From assembly GCA_017306245.1 (NCBI GenBank), contig JAFKIY010000003.1:62001-126000 (forward strand): 64,000 bases of DNA, written 5' to 3'. Position numbers and translations under genes: made by a program. The notes beneath the pieces were generated by a model. It was not told where the DNA came from, did no database searches, and was given only the letters and a program-made list of their open reading frames with translations. Origin of the DNA: Micrococcales bacterium. GTDB taxonomy: Bacteria > Actinomycetota > Actinomycetes > Actinomycetales > Microbacteriaceae. Shown in pieces: positions 19,622-28,307 of the stretch. The first letter of the stretch is position 1. Every line of letters starts with the position of its first letter.

Positions 19622-21008
19622 CTCATCTAAAGTGCCCGCGAACTGGTTGCGGTGCCTCATCTAAGAATGCCCGCGAAACTTTGGGTATGGGAAATGGTTT
19701 GTCGATGGCCTCTCGGGCGGAGATCACAGCGAAGTATGCGCGGGCGTATCGTGCCGCGTCGAAGGTGGACAAGACTCGGTTGTTGGACGAGGTGGTCGCC
19801 GTCACTGGCTGGTCTAGAGATAACGCCAGGCGTCGGCTGGCGCAGACGGCGAAACCGCGTGCCGCCAAGCCAGTGAAGCGGCAGCGGTCTCGGAAGTATT
19901 CCTACGAGGCGCTGGTCGTGTTGCAGAGTGTGTGGGCATTCTCGGGTGGGCAATGTGGCAAGTACTTGGCCATCGCAATGCCCGCCTTGCTGGAGGCACT
20001 GGAGCGTCACGGTGAGCTGGTGGAGGGAAAGGGGCGGTATTGGCCCGGGGTGCGCGGCGAGTTGCTCCAGATGAGTGCGGCCACCATCGACCGGTATTTG
20101 GGCCCGGCCCGTGCGAGGGATCCGTTGCGAGGCAAGTCGACCACGAAGCCCTCACCGCTGTTGCGTTCCTCGATCAGTATCCGTCGGGCCGGTGACGAGG
20201 TGGAGGAGGTGCCCGGGTTCTTCGAGGGAGACACCGTCGCGCACTGCGGCCCCACGTTGAAGGGCGAGTTCGCGCGCACGTTGAACCTCACCTGCATGCG
20301 CACCGGGTGGGTATTTACCCGCTCGATGCGCAACAACGCGCACGTGCACGTGCTGGCCGCCCTCGGTCGGGCGATCGAGATGATCCCGTTCGAGGTGACC
20401 GGCCTGGACTTCGATAACGGGTCCGAGGTTCATCAACCATGGCGTCATCGACTGGGCTGCCGACCGCAAGATTTTCTTCACCCGCTCCCGCCCCTACAAG
20501 AAGAATGACCAAGCCACCATCGAGTCCAAAAATAATCACCTCGTGCGCCGCTACGGATTCTATTGGCGTTATGACACGCCCGAAGCGTTGACTCTGCTCA
20601 ACCAGCTCTGGCCACTGGTCAACGACCGATTCAACTACCTCACCCCGACGAAGAAACCCACCGGCTGGACCACCGATGCAAAGGGGCGCCGCAAACGCGT
20701 CTATGACACCCCGAAGACCCGCTCGACCGGTTGCTGGACGCCGACGTGCTCTCACCAGCCCAGCAAGCCGAGCTTCGGGAGCGGCGCGATCGGCTCAACC
20801 CCGCCGAGCTAGCCCGACGCATCCAGTCCATCCAGAACCGCCTCACCGGCCTCGCCCGCGACAAGACCCTGAACCTTCAAGCCACCACCGAGAAGACCCT
20901 CCCCGACACCGACCGCGCCGTCCGGCTCCGCGCGAGCTGACCCAGATTCGCGGGCATTCTTATCTGAGGCACCGATCACATCTCGCGGGCACTTGACAAT
21001 GAGGCACC
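19622..21008 (+). mobile_element. Insertion sequence with doubled terminal repeats and broken transposase
   Basis: About 1.4 kb. Each end carries two versions of a roughly 25-bp motif in inverted orientation. The outer version contains AGTGCCCGCGA (19,631 on the left; complement around 20,983-21,008 on the right). The inner version contains TAAGAATGCCCGCGAA (19,662 on the left; complement around 20,947-20,963 on the right). GTGCCTCA precedes both on the right and the inner one on the left. The transposase between them has two frameshifts. Exact ends and a target duplication could not be fixed. The family is a DDE integrase-core type I do not assign. Confidence 0.8.
19687..20940 (+). pseudogene. 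DDE transposase with two frameshifts
   Basis: Starts with a helix-turn-helix region (AEITAKYARAYRAASKVDK, VTGWSRDNARRRL) followed by an integrase-type core (FFEGDTVAHCG, VTGLDFDNGSE). An extra G at about 20,428 shifts the frame just after DFDNGSE. The next segment (SRPYKKNDQATIESKNNHLV, RRYGFYWRYDTPEAL) is read in a second frame. A missing base near 20,720 returns to the first frame (DADVLSPAQQAELRERRDRL) up to the stop. The enzyme is therefore probably inactive. ATG at 19,687 or 19,705 could be the start. Confidence 0.85.
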
Positions 21009-21053
21009 ACGCTCCTGAGGGTTTCTCGCCTCAAGAGCGTGACCACCCGTCAA

Positions 21054-21070
21054 ATACCCCCGACGGGTAT
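21054..21070. promoter_or_regulatory. Second CsoR-type operator
   Basis: ATACCC and GGGTAT half-sites separated by CCGAC, close in sequence to the operator at 10,504-10,519. An ATG follows at 21,082, but its frame closes after 14 codons. The site therefore seems to be the remaining promoter of a copper-regulated gene whose body was lost. Confidence 0.7.
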
Positions 21071-21089
21071 AGCTTGTAGATATGACTGA

Positions 21090-21386
21090 CGGCACCATTG
21101 CAGTTCGATTGAGGAATGGACGCTGACCAACACCAGCTCGATGGATCATCCGATTCACCTCCACGTTTGGCCAATGCAAATTGTTGAACAGGACGGTGCG
21201 GAGATCGACGAAGCGGGCAGCCTTGGAGAGGCCTCCGACTCTTGTGGTGAAGGCACGGGTCAAGGAATCCTGCCCGGTACTTCAAGCTGGGTAAGCGTCA
21301 CGCTGCAGGCAGGACGTTACGAGTTGGTCTGTAACCTCCCGGGGCACTACGCCACCGGGATGTACACCCAAATTACCGTCACCTGA
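21090..21386 (+). pseudogene. Multicopper-oxidase / cupredoxin chimera (gene scar)
   Basis: The open frame runs from 21,090, with the first ATG at 21,141. Its first part (EEWTLTNTSSMDHPIHLHVW, then PMQIVEQDG) is almost identical to the C-terminal domain of the multicopper oxidase at 11,165-12,622. The last part (ILPGTSSWVSVTLQAG, YELVCNLPGHYATGMY) is the C-terminus of a blue-copper (sulfocyanin/plastocyanin-like) protein with Cys, His and Met ligands. No start codon precedes the oxidase-like part. It looks like two copper-protein fragments joined by recombination. Expression of an 81-residue peptide from 21,141 is possible but unproved. Confidence 0.75.
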
Positions 21387-21662
21387 TGAAGCAACATCTG
21401 CACTACACGATGGGTGAAGCGATAGATTCTGGAATCGCCCGCAAGTGTCTTGTCGTATCCTCGCCGGTACGACTCGGCGTTGGTACGGCCACTGATTGAT
21501 CTGCGGTGCCTTTCGACGCGAGCTCCGAAGAGCGTTGACAACCCACGCAAAGGTAGGGGGAGGATCACGGTTGGCCGGACTATTATGTCGACGGGGTCCG
21601 TCGGCATCCAATTCGCGACTGGTTTGCAAAACCGAAGTCAACACGTAGAGGAGTGTCCAGCA

Positions 21663-22229
21663 GTGGAATCGCTAATCGTGGCAGGCATCATCGTTCTTTT
21701 TGTCCTGGCCATCGGGATTTACCTGTGGTCGACATACAACGGGCTGGTCAAACTCAACCTTCACTGTGAAGAGGCATGGAGCGGAATTGCCGTTCAACTC
21801 AAGCGACGGGCTGATCTGATACCCAATCTCATTGAGTCCGTGAAGGGGTATGCCGCACATGAGAAGACCGTGTTCGAAGAAGTCGCGCGTGCCCGCGCGG
21901 AGACCCTGAGCGCGCAGGGCCCCGCCGAGGCGGGGGCAGCAGAAAACCACGTGCACTCTGCGTTGAAGAGCATTTTTGCTGTCGCGGAGGCGTATCCGCG
22001 GCTTCGGGCCAGTCAGAACTTCGTCCAGCTTCAGGGCGAACTCGTGGACGTCGAGGATCAGATCCAAGGTTCGCGGCGGACCTACAACGAGGGTGTTGGT
22101 CGGATGAACACCAGGATCAAGATGTTCCCGAACACCCTGTTCGTTCGCGGTCTGGGCTTCAACGAGCGCGAGTTCTTCGACGTGCCGGACCCTGCGCCCA
22201 TCGCAGAGCCGCCGCACGTTCAGTTTTGA
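21663..22229 (+). CDS. lemA: LemA family membrane protein
   Basis: A 188-residue protein with an N-terminal membrane helix (VAGIIVLFVLAIGIYLWSTY) and the long helical LemA domain: NGLVKLNLHCEEAWSGI, LKRRADLIPNLIESVKGYA and later NFVQLQGELVDVEDQIQGSR. The start is GTG at 21,663 with GAGGAG 9 nt upstream. The frame is open further upstream, but that part shows no LemA similarity. LemA proteins are envelope proteins of unclear function. In this copy Asn (NEREFF) and Pro-rich residues end the chain. No TPM/DUF partner gene follows, so it stands alone. Confidence 0.9.
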   Translation: MESLIVAGIIVLFVLAIGIYLWSTYNGLVKLNLHCEEAWSGIAVQLKRRADLIPNLIESVKGYAAHEKTVFEEVARARAETLSAQGPAEAGAAENHVHSALKSIFAVAEAYPRLRASQNFVQLQGELVDVEDQIQGSRRTYNEGVGRMNTRIKMFPNTLFVRGLGFNEREFFDVPDPAPIAEPPHVQF

Positions 22230-23222
22230 TAGTCCCTGCACGTCCCGCCGACTGAGTCGGGCGAGAGTTCACCGGGCGGGTTTTGACGCCACCGGTATTG
22301 AGTCGACACAGCGGTCAGACCAGAAGCCGTCCAAACCGCAGAGCCCGGAATAGAGTGAACCATTGACGAGGTTGCCGATGAGGTTCGTCTCCTACCAGGA
22401 CCGCACGAAGGTTGCTGGCGCTTAGCGGCCGAATGTGAGTTGCTCACCTTCGCCAAGTCCGGCTCAGCAAACGCCACCCGACAGCGGTGCGAAGGTGGGA
22501 GAGATTCATCTCGTTCCTTAGTTGCGGCCTAAGATCCGCACGATTATCCAGATCACCAAAAATCCAGTCTCTGAACTTCTAGTTGCACAAAATCGTCAAG
22601 AACCACGGACATTTCCTGAACGGCGTTGCGGTGATCAATCTGCTCTGGCTGGCGATCCGCGACATCGGCGTCGAGGTCGTAGGTCAGTCTTGCCTGTCGT
22701 AACGGTCACGATGCCGCCGTCAGCGTGCTCGTGTTGCTGCCTGTTGCGGGATCCAAGTTGTTGGCTTTGCGGGTTCTTGTCGCGCTGCCGCTGTTGGCGG
22801 TTTGGGCGGTGCCAAGCCCAGGTTTTGGAGAACAATACTCAGTGTCTGCCGGGCGCGTTCGATGACTTAGAGAAGATAGTGAAGATCCTCACTCGTCAAG
22901 GCAACGTCGGCGATCTCGATTGCGAAGTTAGAGCCCGTGGCTACCATCGCGATGCCCGCATCCGCTGTCGCGACAGCGAAGGCACAGTTGGCACCGCCGC
23001 GCACTGTCGCGATCGGCTGGCGCATTTGAAGGGCGCGGATGCCACGAGCCTTGTCTTCTACCAGAGGCTAATTCACACCAGAATGCACCTGTAAGGGACC
23101 AAAGCCTCTACTGCGCCTCCCATGACACTGACAAAGTGGGTTCCATCAAGGGTCAAGGACCCGAGCGGGAAAGCGGTCCTTGCCCTGCAACGCAATGGCA
23201 ACACGTTCGGGAGATAGCAAAG
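22230..23222. other. Gene-poor stretch with IS256-like remnant
   Basis: Nearly 1 kb without an intact gene. Open frames here show no domain and have poor codon usage. The only recognisable piece is a short IS256-type transposase tail at about 22,583-22,702. The stretch is probably debris of earlier insertions. Confidence 0.5.
22583..22702 (+). pseudogene. IS256-family transposase C-terminal fragment
   Basis: In this frame the DNA encodes LHKIVKNHGHFLNGVAVINL followed by LWLAIRDI. This matches my memory of the C-terminal end of IS256-family transposases (KIVKxRGHFPNDxAxxKLLWLAI). A stop codon lies directly before it and no other part of the transposase is visible. Low-level remnant. Confidence 0.45.
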
Positions 23223-23528
23223 ATGAAACGCCGCGTCGAGTCCGACACACCCGTTCAGAGAGATGCCACAGAACCCGCAGGGACCAATCCGGCAACGACG
23301 AGACCGGTCTGCATCCGCTATGGCGGCCGCGATTTTATCGCCTCATCGGAAATGGCTGGAATCTTTTTACGCCGAGCACAACGCTTGATTGACGACGGTG
23401 ACGCCCAACTCGTCCCACTGCTCCACCGCGATGGAATCGAGTTACTCTATGTCGACGCGAAGATCCCTTTCTCAGTTCATGACACATTCGAACAAGCGTG
23501 GCTCACGCCACGTCACGAAGTCGTTTAG
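23223..23528 (+). CDS. Hypothetical protein
   Basis: A 101-residue soluble protein. The N-terminal 35 residues are polar and probably disordered. The rest (CIRYGGRDFIASSEMAGIFL, LLHRDGIELLYVDAKIPFSV) is a compact alpha/beta-like sequence with no domain I know. The ATG at 23,223 was chosen because it starts the gene-like codon usage. It precedes the convergent universal stress protein gene. Function unknown. Confidence 0.55.
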   Translation: MKRRVESDTPVQRDATEPAGTNPATTRPVCIRYGGRDFIASSEMAGIFLRRAQRLIDDGDAQLVPLLHRDGIELLYVDAKIPFSVHDTFEQAWLTPRHEVV

Positions 23529-23584
23529 GGCACCGAGTTCGCGCTGCCCGTGAGCGGGTTCTCCGATGATCAGGTCGGAGACGC

Positions 23585-24535
23585 CTACGTCATATCCGGT
23601 TGTGGGCTTTGTGCGGGCCCCGCAAATGCGGCCCCGGTCGTTGGTCTTATCGCGTGGGACGATTGACTGTTGGCAACAGTGGCTGGAATGGAATGGACGA
23701 TCACGGTCGGGCCGACAATGTTGATCAGCACGTCGTGGCCGACATCTCCCAAAGATGGCTGGTCGGAGGCGTGACGGGTTTCTCCGATGACGAGCAGGCT
23801 GGCCGACGCGGCAGCATCCAGGAGCGCTTCGGCGGCCCGCCGCCGCACCTGCCTTGATCTGGTGATCAGGTGCGGAAAACGTCGATGAACGACCGTGACG
23901 GCTCCCGCCAGGGCATGCTTCGAGTCGGCGGCATAGGCCGACTCGAGGTCGCTGACCGTGATCTCCAAGTCAACGCCCACACGTCGCGGGGTATCCCACG
24001 CGCGGATCAAAGTCAGTTCCTGCCCAGTGGATGCAGCCTCGTTGGCCGCAAATTCGAGTGCAATCATTCCCTCGTCTGACTCTTCAACTCCCACCACAAT
24101 GCCAGAACGTGGGCCTCGAGAAGACTCCGGTACAACTACGACGGGCACACGGGCGGCAGCGGCAATCCGTAGGCTTCGTGTTCCCATCGATCGTCCCCGG
24201 ATGAACCCAGTCTTGTGGGTTCCGACCACGATCAAGTTCGCGTCAACTGCGGCCGCCAGCAATGCATCGATCACGTTTCCCACGCGCAGATCGGTTCGCA
24301 CCGTCAGGTTCGGGCGCGACTGCTGCGCGAGTTGTGCCGCGTGCTTGAGTACACTGCTGGCTTCCCGTCTCACCTCCCGGGCTGCCGAAGCGGGCAGTTC
24401 AGACCCGGCATCCAGCACGTGGACGAGAATCAACTCTGCATCACCATTCATTGCTGCCGCACGTGCCGCACTCCACCTCACGGCCAAACTACTCGGGACA
24501 GACTCATTCACCCCGACAACGATCGTGTACGGCAT
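23585..24535 (-). CDS. Tandem universal stress protein (two UspA domains)
   Basis: A 316-residue protein of two UspA domains. Domain 1 (about residues 1-145) starts PYTIVVGVNESVPSSLAVRW and has the nucleotide-binding loop GTHKTGFIRGRSMGTRSLRI. Domain 2 (about 150-290) starts GIVVGVEESDEGMIALEFAA, but its loop (GETRHASDQPSLGDVG) is less typical. Start 24,535 follows GGAAAGGA; a longer frame from 24,580 lacks a ribosome site. Tandem USPs are members of the mycobacterial DosR regulon, and this gene is divergent from a DosS-like kinase, sharing a 140-190 bp control region with it. Confidence 0.92.
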   Translation of the reverse strand: MPYTIVVGVNESVPSSLAVRWSAARAAAMNGDAELILVHVLDAGSELPASAAREVRREASSVLKHAAQLAQQSRPNLTVRTDLRVGNVIDALLAAAVDANLIVVGTHKTGFIRGRSMGTRSLRIAAAARVPVVVVPESSRGPRSGIVVGVEESDEGMIALEFAANEAASTGQELTLIRAWDTPRRVGVDLEITVSDLESAYAADSKHALAGAVTVVHRRFPHLITRSRQVRRRAAEALLDAAASASLLVIGETRHASDQPSLGDVGHDVLINIVGPTVIVHSIPATVANSQSSHAIRPTTGAAFAGPAQSPQPDMT

Positions 24536-24628
24536 ATGGGTCCTTTCCGTCGGACACGAACCAAGGTGCCCGAAATTCACCGCTTCTCAGGTTGGTCCGT
24601 TGAACCGTCCGACGGCAGAGTCTTTCGT

Positions 24629-24664
24629 CCCTGTTCAGGGGAGCGGACTATTCCCTGGTCAGGG
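24629..24664. promoter_or_regulatory. Tandem CCCTG-NT-CAGGG palindromes upstream of sensor kinase
   Basis: Two 12-bp sites, CCCTGTTCAGGG at 24,629-24,640 and CCCTGGTCAGGG at 24,653-24,664, exactly 24 bp apart and so on nearly the same face of the helix. They lie between the divergent USP and kinase genes. They look like a pair of dimer-binding operators. The sequence differs from the mycobacterial DosR box, so the regulator is unknown; the adjacent LuxR-type regulator is the obvious candidate. Confidence 0.6.
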
Positions 24665-24675
24665 ATAAACTCGCC

Positions 24676-26469
24676 TTGACAGAGCAATCCGGCCGAGCCC
24701 GTCAGGGTGATGGGGAAGGGACTCGTGTGGAAGGTCGCAATGAATCCGACAGTTCCAATGACGACAGTAGTGCTGGGCGGGCGCGCGGCGAGTTCGGCCG
24801 ACCGCTCGATGACACTGTAAACCACGTTCCGGCTACCCTGTCCGACCGGGGGCGTCTGTACGCACTGCTCCGAGCCAACCAGGCGGTCACCGAGAATCTG
24901 GACCTTCCGATGGTTCTGCAACGTATCGTGGAGACCGCTGTCGAGCTCGTGGATGCCCAATACGGTGCCCTGGGAGTGATCGACCCGGTACACGGTGGGC
25001 TGGAGCAGTTCGTCTACCAAGGGGTATCCCCGGCTGTGGCGAAAAAGATCGGACATCTGCCGGAGGGCCATGGTCTTCTCGGGGCCCTCATCGACGACCC
25101 CCGCCCGATCCGGTTGGAGCATCTCTGCGAGGATGACCGGTCTGTCGGGTTCCCACCCCACCATCCGCCGATGGACAGTTTCCTTGGCGTTCCCGTGCGC
25201 ATCCACGGTGAGGTGTTTGGGAACCTGTATCTGACTAACCAGCAATCCGACGGCCGCTTTAGCCTTGAGGACGAGCAACTCGTGGGCGCACTTGCCGCGA
25301 CCGCTGGATATGCGATCAAGAACGCCCAATTGTTTGCTGAAACGCAACGACGACAGCGCTGGTCCGCCGCCACCGCGGAGATCACCGCGACTCTGGTCTC
25401 GGTCGAGGAGAGAGAGCCCATCGCGGTGATCGCCGAACGTGTCCTGGAGGTTTCCGGTGCCGCGCACGTTCGCATCGTCGTGCCCACGGAGGACCCCGCT
25501 CGACTTTCGATCAAGGTCGCGCGTGGCATCGGGGCTGACGTCGAGGGAACCATGGTCCCTGCAGTCGGTTCCGTCTCCGGAGCAGTCCTGGAAGGGATGA
25601 ACCCGCGACTGATCGAGGATGAAGACTTCAGTCGCATTCACCCCCTCCTGCCGGAGGGTCACACACCAGGCTCGGTCATCGCCGTCCCCCTGGTTGCCAA
25701 TGGGCAAGCCCGGGGTGTCCTCCTGGCCGTGAGGGAGATAAGCGCGCCCCGGTTCACTCCATCCGAGCTGGAAATGGTGGCCGACTTCGCGGGGCAGGTC
25801 ACCCTCGCCATGGAACTGGCCGATGCCCGGAACGCACAGCAACAAATAGTGCTCTATGAGGATCGCACACGCATCGCCCGCGATCTGCACGACCACGTCA
25901 TCCAGCAGCTCTTTGCCAGCGGGCTCGAACTCCAAAGCGTTGCCGGGACCCTCACGAAACGCTCAAACATCGAACGCATCAGCAACGTCATCAGTACCCT
26001 TGACGCGGCGATCGTCCAAATACGCACCATCATCTTCTCCCTCTCATCCACGGCACCTGGCAGCACCCCTTCCCTGCGGCATCAGATCATCGATCTCGTG
26101 AACGAATTTGACGGCGGGCTAGCCCAAACGCCGACCGTCACGTTTGCCGGGCCGGTCGATCTTGTGATCGCCGGTGGCCTCGCGGACGACGTGATTGCTG
26201 TCGTTCGCGAAGCCCTCGCCAACATTGCCAAACACGCCAACGCCCGAAGTGCATCCATCGCGATTGCCGTCGAGGATGGTGCGGTGAAGATCGATATCGA
26301 AGACGACGGCGTCGGCATCTCTCCCGACGGGCGGCGCAGCGGCCTGGCCAATTTGGAAGAACGGGCGGCCCGGCGTGGCGGCCGATTCATACTGGATGCT
26401 GGAATGGTCGGCACCCGACTGCGCTGGCACATTCCGCTCACGGCAAATAAGAACTCCGATGAAAACTGA
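24676..26469 (+). CDS. Two-GAF sensor histidine kinase, DosS/DevS type
   Basis: A 597-residue soluble kinase counted from a TTG at 24,676; GTG at 24,727 with an upstream AAGGG is a better start. Layout: GAF 1 (about 65-220), GAF 2 (about 235-385), HisKA_3 with the phospho-His at 405 (RTRIARDLHDHVIQQLF), and HATPase (VVREALANIAKHANA, DDGVGISPDGRRSGLANLEE). GAF 1 carries GFPPHHPPMDSFLGVP and FGNLYLT, very like the haem GAF of mycobacterial DosS/DosT, where a His in this HPPM region is the haem ligand. It may therefore sense O2, NO or CO. It overlaps the regulator gene by 11 nt. Confidence 0.92.
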   Translation: MTEQSGRARQGDGEGTRVEGRNESDSSNDDSSAGRARGEFGRPLDDTVNHVPATLSDRGRLYALLRANQAVTENLDLPMVLQRIVETAVELVDAQYGALGVIDPVHGGLEQFVYQGVSPAVAKKIGHLPEGHGLLGALIDDPRPIRLEHLCEDDRSVGFPPHHPPMDSFLGVPVRIHGEVFGNLYLTNQQSDGRFSLEDEQLVGALAATAGYAIKNAQLFAETQRRQRWSAATAEITATLVSVEEREPIAVIAERVLEVSGAAHVRIVVPTEDPARLSIKVARGIGADVEGTMVPAVGSVSGAVLEGMNPRLIEDEDFSRIHPLLPEGHTPGSVIAVPLVANGQARGVLLAVREISAPRFTPSELEMVADFAGQVTLAMELADARNAQQQIVLYEDRTRIARDLHDHVIQQLFASGLELQSVAGTLTKRSNIERISNVISTLDAAIVQIRTIIFSLSSTAPGSTPSLRHQIIDLVNEFDGGLAQTPTVTFAGPVDLVIAGGLADDVIAVVREALANIAKHANARSASIAIAVEDGAVKIDIEDDGVGISPDGRRSGLANLEERAARRGGRFILDAGMVGTRLRWHIPLTANKNSDEN

Positions 26470-27112
26470 GAGTCTTATCCGGGTCGTCCTGGTCGAGGAC
26501 CACGAACTTGTTCGCCGCGGTATCGCGGAACTCATCAGTGCCGAGTCCGACATGGACGTTGTCGCAGAGGCGGGCACCGTCGCGCAAGCGCGGTCGCGCA
26601 TTGCCGCAACGAACCCCGACATTGTGCTTCTGGATGTTCGGCTCCCTGACGGCAGCGGTATCGACGTGTGCCGCAGCATTAGGCAGGAGGCCCCGCAGAT
26701 CCGTTGCTTGATTCTCACCGCGTATGACGACGAAGACGCCCTCTACGCCGCCGTGTTGGCGGGTGCGGCCGGCTACATCCTCAAAGACATTCGCGGCAAC
26801 CGGCTCATCGAAGCGATCCGACGCGTGGCCGCAGGCCACTCCCTTCTCGACCCGACGTTGAAGAAAATGGTCACCCACAGGATGCGGGAAGCGTCGTCTG
26901 GGGAAGATCCCCGCCTGGACGCCCTCACCGGCCGAGAACGCCAAGTCCTCAACCTCATCGCCGAAGGACTCACCAACCGCGAAATCGGGCAACGCATCAA
27001 CCTTGCCGAGAAGACCGTGAAGAACTACGTCTCGAATATTCTCAGCAAACTCGGCCTGCAACGACGCACACAAGCAGCTGTTTTGGGAGATCGCGCGCAC
27101 CGTTCTGGCTGA
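26459..27112 (+). CDS. LuxR/NarL-type response regulator, DosR/DevR type
   Basis: A 217-residue regulator, the same length as mycobacterial DosR. Receiver: VVLVEDHELVRRGIAEL, phospho-Asp D59 in VLLDVRLPDGSG, LTAYDDEDALYAAVLAGAAG and the Lys in YILKDIRG. Output: LuxR helix-turn-helix LTGRERQVLNLIAEGLTNRE followed by INLAEKTVKNYVSNILSKL. The ATG at 26,459 overlaps the kinase end, giving a coupled pair. Likely targets are genes beside it (USP, Hsp20, and perhaps phosphoketolase and alcohol dehydrogenase), as in DosR regulons. This is inference, because I found no copy of the DosR consensus. Confidence 0.93.
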   Translation: MKTESLIRVVLVEDHELVRRGIAELISAESDMDVVAEAGTVAQARSRIAATNPDIVLLDVRLPDGSGIDVCRSIRQEAPQIRCLILTAYDDEDALYAAVLAGAAGYILKDIRGNRLIEAIRRVAAGHSLLDPTLKKMVTHRMREASSGEDPRLDALTGRERQVLNLIAEGLTNREIGQRINLAEKTVKNYVSNILSKLGLQRRTQAAVLGDRAHRSG

Positions 27113-27568
27113 CGGAAATCAGCGCATGGATATCCATGATGTCCATCTTCAAGTTTGGAGACTCATGATGCAGGAGTCGGATTCGTCGATCCCGGAGTGT
27201 ACAAGGTCAACGCCCTGCTCGTAGCGCCCCCCTAACATCGACGCTGCGGGTGATCGTCGCCTCTCGGTTGCGCTACGGTGCGTTCTCCTAGGCCTGGGGT
27301 ATCTCGTCTCGGTGAGGGTGTTTGCCAGAGTGACCGCACGATAACCGGGCAGAGTTGGCCGGCTCTTTGTGGGCGGGACGAGCCTGTAGCCTTCCTCTCT
27401 GGGCAGGTGGATAAGCATCGTGAACCAGGTGAGCCGCTGGATGAAGCACGCCATCGTGCGTCTTAGTGGTAATTGCAGCAAAGTCCGCGTAAGCGAATGC
27501 GCCCAGACGGGTGCTGAGCGCACCTCCGCCACATCTTGCACATTGCGTGCCGCGGAAGATAGGGAGTG
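27113..27568. other. Gene-free stretch after DosR-like regulator
   Basis: About 456 bases. Open frames on both strands lack recognisable domains. The right end borders the stop of the cytochrome b-like gene. I see no terminator or repeat that I can support. Confidence 0.4.
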
Positions 27569-28306
27569 TTATGGGGGGTCCTCAAGCGACGGGTCCACAA
27601 TTTCGCCCCCGACGGTACCAACTTCCGGATCTGGATCCACCAGATCACTTTCTGTTGCTTCTATTCGCGCCCATTGAGGCCACAGCCGCCGTGCGAGGCT
27701 GAGCCTGACCCGCCCGCTTCCAAACATGGCGCGAGTGACGCCGCGATGGGTCGGCAGGAGTCCACTTCCGGCCAGAACGTGGATGCTCGCACATACGAGC
27801 AACATGACGGTGGCGAAAATATGGATGCGCACCGCCCACGCGAGCAGCACCCGTGCGCTTGGTGGTATCAGGGAGAGGACGAGGCCGCTGACCACGAGTA
27901 GCACAAGCGAGATACCGAGCCCCAGGAAGATAACTCGTTGTGCGGGATCAAAGCGGCCCTTGTGGTGCGCGGGCCGACGTCGTTCGGGATGAAGGGAGAA
28001 GCGCAAGAAAGCCAACGGCCAGTGTATGTCCGGGCGGTGAAAATCGGTCACGTCCCGCACCAGGCATCGTGTCCGGGTTGGCATCAATGGCGGCAAGAGC
28101 ATAAGGGCGATGCTGAATACGAACCCGAACAGCGTGTGCGTGGTGTCGAATACCAGGTGCCCTCCGAGCAGTGATGCCACCGGATCTGGCATCAAGCCTG
28201 CCAGCCCAAATCCGCTCACGACGAGCGCAATGATGAGGATGGCTGCACCCAAGTGAACGAGGCGGGCGACCCTATCGTGTCTGAGCAGCAGGCGCTCGCC
28301 AGCCAT
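27569..28306 (-). CDS. Cytochrome b561-like four-helix membrane protein (intact copy)
   Basis: A 245-residue membrane protein. Helix 1 LGAAILIIALVVSGFGLAGL is preceded by RHDRVARLVH. Helix 2 follows GGHLVFDTTHTLFGF. Two more helices contain FLGLGISLVLLVVSGL and VRIHIFATVMLLVCASIHVL. The placement of His residues fits a diheme b-type cytochrome of the b561/Ni-hydrogenase CYTB kind. The C-terminal 50 residues are polar and cytoplasmic. The start at 28,306 lies 1 nt after the stop of the upstream secreted-protein gene, so the pair is an operon. A frameshifted copy is at 17,809-18,535. Confidence 0.75.
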   Translation of the reverse strand: MAGERLLLRHDRVARLVHLGAAILIIALVVSGFGLAGLMPDPVASLLGGHLVFDTTHTLFGFVFSIALMLLPPLMPTRTRCLVRDVTDFHRPDIHWPLAFLRFSLHPERRRPAHHKGRFDPAQRVIFLGLGISLVLLVVSGLVLSLIPPSARVLLAWAVRIHIFATVMLLVCASIHVLAGSGLLPTHRGVTRAMFGSGRVRLSLARRLWPQWARIEATESDLVDPDPEVGTVGGEIVDPSLEDPP

Positions 28307-28307
28307 G

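Noticed and set aside
24536..24675. Canonical mycobacterial DosR box
   Set aside because: I looked by eye for GGGACT-N-GTCCC type sites here and upstream of Hsp20, lemA and the ATPase. The best candidates matched too few positions.
24577..25935. 452-codon leftward frame opposite the DosS-like kinase
   Set aside because: Antisense shadow without recognisable motifs.
27149..27541. 130-codon leftward frame after the DosR-like gene
   Set aside because: No recognisable domain or ribosome site; codon use not gene-like.
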